Assembly: GCA_003520285.1 (NCBI GenBank)
Contig: DOVB01000053.1
Span: forward strand, 1 to 5,061
Length of the DNA: 5,061 nucleotides
Direction of reading: 5' to 3'
Source: Halieaceae bacterium
GTDB taxonomy: Bacteria; Pseudomonadota; Gammaproteobacteria; Pseudomonadales; Halieaceae
In this document: in pieces, positions 1 through 5,061 of the stretch
Numbering within the stretch: the first letter of the stretch is position 1
Layout of the letters: the number at the start of each line of letters is the position of its first letter
Notes under the pieces: generated by a model
What the model saw: the letters and a program-made list of their open reading frames with translations, nothing else
What the model was told of the DNA's origin: nothing
Database searches by the model: none
Translations under genes and position numbers: made by a program

Positions 1-1292
1 CGCCCAAATCCGCCGCCCATAATATGGTTATGAACTGTCACATTGGCAGGCGGAATATCGAGCGCCTCGGCCACCGCATGACGGGTGCCCAAGGGATTCT
101 GAGTACCCACCCATATCTCGCATCGGTCATCCACCGCGTGCGCAGTCGCATTCATGGGCTCCATACACGCATGGGCTAAGTAAGGAGCTCGATAGGTCAC
201 ATCAATCGGCTGCGTGGTGGCTTCTATCACCCGCGCGGTGTCACCCACATCCACCTCGGATTTAAACTCTCCCGCATCAAGACCCTTGGCTATGGCTTGC
301 TCGAAGGCCTCATAAATCTCGGCTTGCTTTAACCCCGAATGCTCAGGCAAGTGCCATTCGGGCGTTAAGGTAGCGAGTGCACGCTTAGCCTCCCAGTAGG
401 ATCCCGAGACCACTGCAACGGCATCATCCAATTCAACGACTTGAGACCCCGCTGGCAGCGACTCAGGGATCGGCACACGAGCAAGCGTTCCACCAAAGGT
501 AGGGCACGCCATCACAGTGGCAATCTTCATACCCGGCACCATCACATCAATACCAAAAACCGCTGACCCATCCACCTTTGCGGGTAAATCATGGCGTGGC
601 AAACTCTTGCCCATGTAGCGATACTGATCTGGCGTTTTTAGCGTTGGTGTATGAGGCGGTGTTTTCTCGCCTGCCGCCACCGCAAACTCCGAAAATGGCG
701 CTGCCAATCGACCATCGCTGGTAAAAATTTGCCCCCGATCGGTTCGCAGTTGGGATACCGGCACCCCCCAAGCCTCTGAAGCAGCTTCTAGCAGTACCTG
801 ACGCGCCGCCGCACCAGCGACTCGCATACCAAAGACACCGGTTGCCCGGATACTGAGACTCCCGCCAGTAATCTGCATATTCATCGCTTTCGCGGCCTGC
901 AAAAAAACACCGGTGAGAGTGCCAACTAATACCTTAGGCACATCGGCATCACCAAATACAAATCCGTAGGGCAAGGCATAGTTGGCATAACTGTCGTGTG
1001 CTGGTGCCTCTATGATTGAGACATCTTCCCAGTTCGCGTCCATTTCATCGGCTAGCATTTGCGCCAATACAGTTTGAGCGCCCTGGCCCATTTCGGAGTG
1101 AGGTACAATCACAGTCACGCTGTTATCACCCGCAATTTTGACCCATATGTTCACCAGCGTATCACCGGGCTGAGCCACCAAGGCGGCCACTTCATCGTTG
1201 CGATTACCGGGTCTGAGTGCAACGCCGATCACCAGCGCTGAGCCACCAATGACACCTGCGGTAATGAAACCTCTGCGTGTCCACTTACCCAT
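1..1292 (-). CDS. Molybdopterin-binding large subunit of an IorB-like molybdenum hydroxylase, Tat-exported (partial, C-terminus missing)
   Basis: Catalytic subunit of a xanthine oxidase-family enzyme of the isoquinoline 1-oxidoreductase beta / membrane-associated aldehyde dehydrogenase type; it would hydroxylate or oxidise an N-heterocycle or aldehyde at a molybdenum-cytosine-dinucleotide cofactor. I translated 430 uninterrupted codons from the ATG at 1290-1292 to the window edge. Residues 5-11 (TRRGFIT) form a twin-arginine motif followed by a hydrophobic stretch to about residue 26, so the protein is expected to be exported folded by Tat. Family motifs seen are SEMGQG (66-71), [12 protein letters not shown] (239-250), [14 protein letters not shown] (371-384), WVGTQNP (394-400) and GGGFG (426-430), the start of the cofactor-binding GGGFGR motif. 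Family members run to roughly 700-770 residues, so about 40% lies beyond position 1. The position between HA and MEPMN, where I recall Pro being common, is Cys376. The start overlaps the iron-sulfur subunit gene by 8 bases behind a strong Shine-Dalgarno. The substrate cannot be read from this sequence. Confidence 0.95.
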   Translation of the reverse strand, partial: MGKWTRRGFITAGVIGGSALVIGVALRPGNRNDEVAALVAQPGDTLVNIWVKIAGDNSVTVIVPHSEMGQGAQTVLAQMLADEMDANWEDVSIIEAPAHDSYANYALPYGFVFGDADVPKVLVGTLTGVFLQAAKAMNMQITGGSLSIRATGVFGMRVAGAAARQVLLEAASEAWGVPVSQLRTDRGQIFTSDGRLAAPFSEFAVAAGEKTPPHTPTLKTPDQYRYMGKSLPRHDLPAKVDGSAVFGIDVMVPGMKIATVMACPTFGGTLARVPIPESLPAGSQVVELDDAVAVVSGSYWEAKRALATLTPEWHLPEHSGLKQAEIYEAFEQAIAKGLDAGEFKSEVDVGDTARVIEATTQPIDVTYRAPYLAHACMEPMNATAHAVDDRCEIWVGTQNPLGTRHAVAEALDIPPANVTVHNHIMGGGFG

Positions 1293-1770
1293 TGGCCACC
1301 TCCGTCGCAGGATCAAACTGCTGAACCCCAGCTACTTGCTTGATGGCCGCCTTAATCCTGGAATACATGCCGCAGCGACAAATATTCCCCGACATGGCCG
1401 TATTAATATCTTCATCACTTGGCTTGGGGTTAGTCTCGAGTAAGGCCACAGCAGATAAGATCTGACCTGACTGACAATAGCCGCATTGAGGCACCTGCAA
1501 ATCCAACCACGCCTGCTGTAGCGGATGTAACTCACCATCTGAACCTAAGCCCTCGATCGTGGTAATCTCAGCGCCCGCAGCAGCCGCAATCGGCGTGACA
1601 CAGGATCGGATTGGCGTCCCATTTAACAGCACGGTGCACGCACCACACTGCGCAATCCCGCAGCCAAATTTTGTGCCCGTCAGTCCGAGCGTATCGCGTA
1701 GCACCCACAGCAGTGGAGTATCAGGCGCGACATCGACCGAATACAGCTGTCCGTTGATGGTGATTTGCAT
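1285..1770 (-). CDS. (2Fe-2S)-binding small subunit of an IorA-like molybdenum hydroxylase
   Basis: A 161-residue electron-transfer subunit of the xanthine oxidase family that passes electrons from the molybdenum site of the neighbouring large subunit through two [2Fe-2S] clusters. The N-terminal half is a plant-ferredoxin-like domain with C37, C42, C45 and C57 ([10 protein letters not shown]). The C-terminal helical domain carries C96 and C99 (QCGYCQSG) and C131 and C133 ([11 protein letters not shown]). All eight expected cysteines are present with usual spacing, and the length matches stand-alone IorA-type subunits of about 150-170 residues. There is no signal peptide of its own, so it would reach the periplasm, if it does, bound to the Tat-exported large subunit. 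The ATG at 1768-1770 is preceded at 6 bases by AAGGA. The C-terminal codons overlap the start of the large subunit gene. There is no FAD-binding medium subunit beside it, as expected for IorAB-type enzymes that use a cytochrome or quinone rather than NAD. Substrate unknown. Confidence 0.96.
   Translation of the reverse strand: MQITINGQLYSVDVAPDTPLLWVLRDTLGLTGTKFGCGIAQCGACTVLLNGTPIRSCVTPIAAAAGAEITTIEGLGSDGELHPLQQAWLDLQVPQCGYCQSGQILSAVALLETNPKPSDEDINTAMSGNICRCGMYSRIKAAIKQVAGVQQFDPATEVANG
1299..1303 (-). promoter_or_regulatory. Ribosome binding site of the molybdopterin subunit gene
   Basis: GGAGG on the minus strand lies 6 bases before the ATG at 1290-1292 and sits inside the last codons of the iron-sulfur subunit gene. 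It fixes the start of the large subunit, and together with the 8-base gene overlap it indicates translational coupling within one operon. Confidence 0.85.
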
Positions 1771-1776
1771 GACTTA

Positions 1777-1781
1777 TCCTT
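1777..1781 (-). promoter_or_regulatory. Ribosome binding site of the iron-sulfur subunit gene
   Basis: AAGGA on the minus strand lies 6 bases upstream of the ATG at 1768-1770, a good Shine-Dalgarno that supports this start. The TTGACA just upstream of it is too close to the start codon to be a useful -35 element for this gene. Confidence 0.75.
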
Positions 1782-1804
1782 GTCAATTGTTATCAGGGAA
1801 CTTG

Positions 1805-1833
1805 CACCTTGTTGCGCCCCTTAGGGCAAGGTG
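1805..1833. repeat. Interrupted inverted repeat in the divergent intergenic region (possible operator or leader hairpin)
   Basis: CACCTTG at 1805-1811 is perfectly complementary to CAAGGTG at 1827-1833. Between them, CCC (1818-1820) can pair with GGG (1824-1826) around a TTA loop, leaving a 6-base bulge. It lies 35 bases upstream of the iron-sulfur subunit start codon, where an operator or a 5'-leader hairpin could act. There is no T-run, so it is not a canonical intrinsic terminator. A role is inferred from position and symmetry only. Confidence 0.45.
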
Positions 1834-1893
1834 GACGCCTAGTCCATTGGTGAATTTAATGGGGCTTGATTTATGACACGACTGTAGCCACAT

Positions 1894-1920
1894 TATTGAA
1901 CTAAAATGCACATATTGAAC
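1894..1920. repeat. Two direct copies of TATTGAAC, 19 bases apart
   Basis: TATTGAAC occurs at 1894-1901 and again at 1913-1920, so the copies start about two helical turns apart. They lie just upstream of the di-iron oxygenase start at 1936 and flank a -10-like TAAAAT. Tandem sites of this spacing are typical of some regulators that bind one DNA face. A chance match in AT-rich DNA remains possible. Confidence 0.35.
1902..1907 (+). promoter_or_regulatory. Candidate -10 element for the AGMO-like gene
   Basis: TAAAAT matches the sigma-70 -10 consensus at five of six positions and would start transcription about 20 bases before the ATG at 1936. No good -35 hexamer is visible 16-18 bases upstream, so activation or a weak promoter would have to be assumed. 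The ribosome site is also weak: only AGG at 1925-1927, about 8 bases before the ATG. Confidence 0.25.
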
Positions 1921-1935
1921 GTCTAGGCTAGCTAC

Positions 1936-3015
1936 ATGACCGAGTCTCAAGTCATTGTGTTTGCAGTACCCGTATTCTTCGCCATGATCGGTATTGAATA
2001 CCTTTTGGGAATTGTGCGCAACAACAATACCTACTCGCTCTACGATGCCATGAGTAGCATTAGCGCGGGTATGTTAAGCCAGCTAGTAAATCTTTGTGTC
2101 AAAACACTCGGCTTTGCGATTTATGCCATGGCCTATCCGCATTTGGCCGTGTCACCGCTGTCAGCGGACGCCTTATGGGTTTGGGTCGCGGCCATTGTCT
2201 TGTACGACTTGGCCTACTATTGGAATCACCGCGCGGGTCATCGAATTACCTTATTTTGGGCGGCGCATGCTGTGCACCACCAAAGCGAAGACTACAACTT
2301 ATCAACGGCGCTGCGCCAAACCAGCACCGGCTGGATGTTTGGCTGGATTTTTTACCTACCCCTTGCCTTACTCGGGTTTCCACCCGAAGTCGTGGGCGTC
2401 GCTGGGTTAATAAACTTGCTGTATCAATACTGGGTTCATACCGAGCAAGTGGGCAAGCTGGGATGGTTTGATCGAGTCTTCTGCTCGCCGTCAAACCACC
2501 GAGTGCATCACGCAGTGAATGATGCCTACCTCGACAAAAACTATGGCGGCATTTTGATTCTGTGGGACCGACTGTTCGGAACCTTCCAAGAAGAAGATGA
2601 TAACGACCCCTGCCGCTACGGTACGCGCTCGCATTTACACAACTGGAGCCCACTTGTCGCGAACCTGCAGGTGTACCGCGACCGCTTCGCCGAGATGCGC
2701 GCTACCCGAGGCTTGGGCAACAAACTGGCGTTGTGGTGGAAAGGGCCGGAGTGGCACGCACAATCCAAACCTGAATCTCAGTTTGATATCGACTTTATTA
2801 AATACGAACCAGAGTCAACGGGACCACAACGGGCAGTTGCCACAGCGAGCTTTATGCTGTGTTTAATCGCAGTTACCGCGCTACTTTGGTACGCCGAGCA
2901 ACTCGGTACCGGTTTGGTGCTAGCGGCGACTTTGGCGCTTGGTCTAATAATGCATGTGTTTACGCGGTGGCACTCGCCACCTTTTGGCATCGAATCGATA
3001 TCAAAGAAATCCTAA
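1936..3015 (+). CDS. Sterol desaturase / fatty acid hydroxylase family membrane di-iron oxygenase, alkylglycerol monooxygenase-like
   Basis: A 359-residue inner-membrane non-heme di-iron oxygenase. The superfamily histidine boxes are present: H98-x3-H102, H111-x2-H114-H115 and H188-x2-H191-H192, with H168 in a WVHTE segment. They are followed by DKNYGG (200-205), WDRLFGTF (210-217) and KGPEW (269-273). From memory these segments, plus SEDYNLSTALRQ (117-128), closely resemble animal AGMO (TMEM195), which hydroxylates the ether carbon of alkylglycerols using tetrahydrobiopterin. That specificity is inferred for this protein, not shown. Hydrophobic segments likely to be in the membrane lie near 6-26, 42-66, 78-96, 133-166, 301-319 and 324-342; the last two form a C-terminal pair beyond the catalytic domain. 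The ATG at 1936 gives a natural N-terminus but has only a weak Shine-Dalgarno. The gene is divergent from the molybdenum hydroxylase operon and convergent with the flavoprotein gene, so it appears monocistronic. An alternative is another lipid or carotenoid hydroxylase in the same superfamily. Confidence 0.93.
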   Translation: MTESQVIVFAVPVFFAMIGIEYLLGIVRNNNTYSLYDAMSSISAGMLSQLVNLCVKTLGFAIYAMAYPHLAVSPLSADALWVWVAAIVLYDLAYYWNHRAGHRITLFWAAHAVHHQSEDYNLSTALRQTSTGWMFGWIFYLPLALLGFPPEVVGVAGLINLLYQYWVHTEQVGKLGWFDRVFCSPSNHRVHHAVNDAYLDKNYGGILILWDRLFGTFQEEDDNDPCRYGTRSHLHNWSPLVANLQVYRDRFAEMRATRGLGNKLALWWKGPEWHAQSKPESQFDIDFIKYEPESTGPQRAVATASFMLCLIAVTALLWYAEQLGTGLVLAATLALGLIMHVFTRWHSPPFGIESISKKS

Positions 3016-3065
3016 GCCTCCCCCAACCCTGGCTCCTACGCACTGGGGACTCATGAGATGTAGAG
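3016..3065. other. Convergent intergenic gap without a clear terminator
   Basis: Fifty bases separate the two converging stop codons. A weak CCCCA (3021-3025) / TGGGG (3044-3048) pairing with an 18-base loop and the palindrome CTCATGAG (3050-3057) are the only structures seen. There is no T-run on either strand, so no intrinsic terminator is called. Confidence 0.5.
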
Positions 3066-5051
3066 TTAGACTATAGCGCTTGCCACTTGGTAGGCCTCGC
3101 GCGTCGTAGCAAGAAGCGATCGCGGGGCGTGACAATCTCCTATCGGAATCACATGAATCCCCTGATCGCGAAGGGGCTTGAGTAACTGATCGTTTGGCAC
3201 TCGTGAACTGGCATGAATGATGACTGAAAAGTCGTCGATCTCTTCAATAGCGCCGTTATAAACGTTGTGGAGTTGCAGCACACCGTCCTCGAGGCTATCC
3301 AAACTTTTTAGCTCGCAATTTAACCTGAGTTCGACTCCGAGGTCGTGCAAGCGTTGATAAATTCCCTGCCGATTTATCAAAGACACATCGTGCGCTATAC
3401 GTTCACGCACAGTGACAAGAGTCACGGACTCAAATCGCTTAGCGAGGAGTTCGGCGACAGCGTAAGTCATTTCCGTTTGGTCTTGATCAATCAGAACGGC
3501 CCTACCGGGCGTAACGTCACTACGGGCAAGCAGTTGAGGCGCAATTTCTCGGACACTGGGAATCAACCCCGATTCAGCCCAATCATTATTCAGCCATTTC
3601 GGCACACTTGAACGCGAACCAGTCGCCAGCAAAACCACGTCTGGCTGGCAGGTCAGCACATCATCTTCTGTCGCTTGATGCCCGAGAAGAAATTCTACGC
3701 CCGACCGCTTCGCCATCAGATATTGGTAGTCGTAAACGCTAGACAGGTTTTCCCCACCCGGTAACTCGGCATGTAACCGAGTCTTGCCCCCCAGCTTTTC
3801 ATGATCACCTAATACTTGAACCTTGTGTCCGCATTTCGCCGCAGTGTAAGCCGCCTCTAGAGCCGCGACACCTGTGCCGACCACCACAACACGCTTCGCG
3901 CTTGCCACCCGAATGGGTTGCCAGTCAACTTCATCCGCAACGCCCACTCGCGGATTGTTGTCACATTCCAGACCACTGCCATCTATAATGCTGCGCCAAC
4001 ACGTATTGCACGAGACACAGTAGCGAATATCGGCTTCGTTATCGGCCTTGGCTTTATTGGGAAACGCAGGGTCAGTAATCAACGGCCGGCCCAAGAATAC
4101 GAGGTCGGCGGTGCCATCCGTTAATGCAGTTTCGCATTCGTTTGGATCGGTTATATACCCTATGGCTCCCGACGCTACCGAAGGTGCTACCGCTCTGAGC
4201 ATCGCTATATCGGCTAAATACGGATGCCTCTCGGAATGAGCATCGGGTAAATGTTTGTATAATGACCGGGCATGTGCTCCCCAAGCCCACGTCCAGTAAT
4301 CGAACTCATCGCTTTGATGCGCCATGCATTCGGTAATGTCGCGCGCCATGGGTAAATCAATGCCACCCGGCACACCATCGTCGCCCGGTAACTTTAACCC
4401 AATAATAAATGGGTAACCGCATCGTGAGCGTATCTCTGTCACCAGCTCACGCAACAAACGAGTGCGCCCTGCAAGATCGCCTCCGTACTCGTCTTCACGT
4501 TCGTTCGACCAAGGTGACAAAAACTGATGGAACAGATGTCCATGTCCAGCGGAAATTTCAACACCTGCGAAACCGGCTCGCTGCAAGCGTACGCAGGCTT
4601 CAGCCCAGTCGTTAGTCATGTCTTGAATTTCAGCCACACTCAGAACGGCAGGTACCGTCCAACTTAAGTCATCAGGCAAAGCTGAGGCACCGACTGCGCC
4701 ATCGTTGCGCCCCACAGAATGACGCCCTCGACCGGAGTCTTGCACTTGCCCGAGCAATACGGCGCCCTCATTATTGACGGTATCCGCTACGCGCTTCAAG
4801 TTATCCAAGCCCTGATCATCCCAGGCTCTTAGCCGAGTAGGTATGCGGTTGTAGCGGGTCATCGCGATAGGTTCAGTAATAATACCTGCCGCTCCGCCCA
4901 TGGCCCGTGACCGATAATAATTCAGAAGCTTTTCAGTCGGCTTTCCACCGCTCACGTACTTGGTGACAATCGAGGCGTGCAAAATCCGATTGCGCAAGGT
5001 GTACCCACCCAGCGTAACCGGACTGAACAAAGTAGGATATTTCTCGCTCAT
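3066..5051 (-). CDS. Iron-sulfur flavoprotein, NADH:flavin oxidoreductase / trimethylamine dehydrogenase-like family
   Basis: About 661 residues from the ATG at 5049-5051, with the domain order of FadH (2,4-dienoyl-CoA reductase) and trimethylamine dehydrogenase (TMADH). Residues 4-335 are an FMN-binding Old Yellow Enzyme barrel (YPTLFSPVTLGG, LRNRI, GHGHLFHQFLSP at 169-180, DEYGG, FLGRPLITDP at 319-328). C345, C348, C351 and C363 would bind [4Fe-4S]. An FAD-binding fold follows, with VVVVGTGVAALEAA (388-401), LGG (420-422), ATGS (476-479) and IGDC near 637-640. Cysteine spacing C-x2-C-x2-C-x11-C resembles TMADH rather than FadH. The fold near 516-548 lacks a GxGxxG NAD(P) motif. The usual Tyr of the HGY motif is H172, and no Cys occupies the position that links FMN covalently in TMADH. 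Likely a cytoplasmic demethylase- or reductase-type enzyme; substrate unknown. A TTG directly precedes the ATG and the frame stays open to the window edge with no visible ribosome site, so a longer N-terminus cannot be excluded, although family alignment favours this ATG. Confidence 0.93.
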   Translation of the reverse strand: MSEKYPTLFSPVTLGGYTLRNRILHASIVTKYVSGGKPTEKLLNYYRSRAMGGAAGIITEPIAMTRYNRIPTRLRAWDDQGLDNLKRVADTVNNEGAVLLGQVQDSGRGRHSVGRNDGAVGASALPDDLSWTVPAVLSVAEIQDMTNDWAEACVRLQRAGFAGVEISAGHGHLFHQFLSPWSNEREDEYGGDLAGRTRLLRELVTEIRSRCGYPFIIGLKLPGDDGVPGGIDLPMARDITECMAHQSDEFDYWTWAWGAHARSLYKHLPDAHSERHPYLADIAMLRAVAPSVASGAIGYITDPNECETALTDGTADLVFLGRPLITDPAFPNKAKADNEADIRYCVSCNTCWRSIIDGSGLECDNNPRVGVADEVDWQPIRVASAKRVVVVGTGVAALEAAYTAAKCGHKVQVLGDHEKLGGKTRLHAELPGGENLSSVYDYQYLMAKRSGVEFLLGHQATEDDVLTCQPDVVLLATGSRSSVPKWLNNDWAESGLIPSVREIAPQLLARSDVTPGRAVLIDQDQTEMTYAVAELLAKRFESVTLVTVRERIAHDVSLINRQGIYQRLHDLGVELRLNCELKSLDSLEDGVLQLHNVYNGAIEEIDDFSVIIHASSRVPNDQLLKPLRDQGIHVIPIGDCHAPRSLLATTREAYQVASAIV

Positions 5052-5061
5052 CAAGTGACTT

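Noticed and set aside
1780..1788. TTGACA on the minus strand as a -35 box for the iron-sulfur subunit gene
   Set aside because: It overlaps the ribosome binding site and lies about a dozen bases from the start codon, leaving no room for a -10 element and a transcript start before the gene.
1844..1862. CCATT / AATGG inverted repeat with a 9-base loop in the divergent region
   Set aside because: Five base pairs in AT-rich intergenic DNA is within chance expectation and it is not placed at an identifiable promoter.
1559..1876. A 105-codon plus-strand frame across the iron-sulfur subunit gene and the intergenic region
   Set aside because: Most of it is antisense to the eight-cysteine iron-sulfur subunit; no ribosome site or family resemblance is visible.
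2246..2653. A 135-codon open frame antisense to the di-iron oxygenase gene
   Set aside because: It lies entirely within the strongly supported oxygenase coding sequence, shows no recognisable domain and has an Arg/Ser/Cys-rich composition typical of antisense shadows.
3021..3048. Possible bidirectional terminator between the convergent genes
   Set aside because: The stem is only 5 bp with an 18-base loop and has no adjacent T-run on either strand.
5052..5054. TTG as the start codon of the flavoprotein gene
   Set aside because: The ATG immediately after it is the more likely start, and no ribosome site favours the TTG within the few bases available. The difference is one residue.
1..5061. 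Mobile elements, CRISPR arrays, defence genes, tRNA or other RNA genes
   Set aside because: No transposase, integrase, regular spaced repeat, cloverleaf or phage-like protein is visible; genes cover nearly the whole window with uniform composition.

Overview
The window holds four protein-coding genes and very little non-coding DNA. Gene density, codon use and the protein families suggest a Gammaproteobacterium with a moderately GC-balanced genome, perhaps marine. This is an inference from general style; no rRNA or marker gene is present to confirm it. I see no tRNA, rRNA, CRISPR array, insertion sequence, integrase or phage gene.

Left part (1-1770, minus strand): a two-gene operon for a periplasmic molybdenum hydroxylase of the isoquinoline 1-oxidoreductase / aldehyde dehydrogenase (IorAB-like) type. 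The upstream gene encodes the 161-residue subunit with two [2Fe-2S] clusters. The downstream gene encodes the large molybdopterin-binding subunit and overlaps the first by 8 bases. The large subunit carries a twin-arginine signal and runs off the left edge after 430 codons, so its C-terminal part lies outside.

Middle (1771-3015): a 165-base divergent intergenic region with an interrupted inverted repeat and a short direct repeat separates the operon from a plus-strand gene. That gene encodes a 359-residue integral-membrane di-iron oxygenase of the fatty acid hydroxylase / sterol desaturase superfamily. Its histidine spacing and several flanking motifs closely match animal alkylglycerol monooxygenase (AGMO/TMEM195), the ether-lipid cleaving enzyme.

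Right part (3066-5051, minus strand): after a 50-base convergent gap comes a gene of about 661 codons. It encodes an Old Yellow Enzyme-type TIM barrel, a [4Fe-4S] cluster and a FAD-binding module. It has the FadH / trimethylamine dehydrogenase domain order, but its cysteine spacing and degenerate second nucleotide-binding fold point to the trimethylamine dehydrogenase side.

All three units are redox enzymes: molybdenum hydroxylase, non-heme di-iron oxygenase and iron-sulfur flavoprotein. They sit in three transcription units (one divergent pair, one convergent pair), so a shared pathway is possible but not shown by operon structure. The most useful second-look items are the AGMO-like oxygenase and the subfamily identity of the flavoprotein. 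Nothing here amounts to an evident new multi-gene system.
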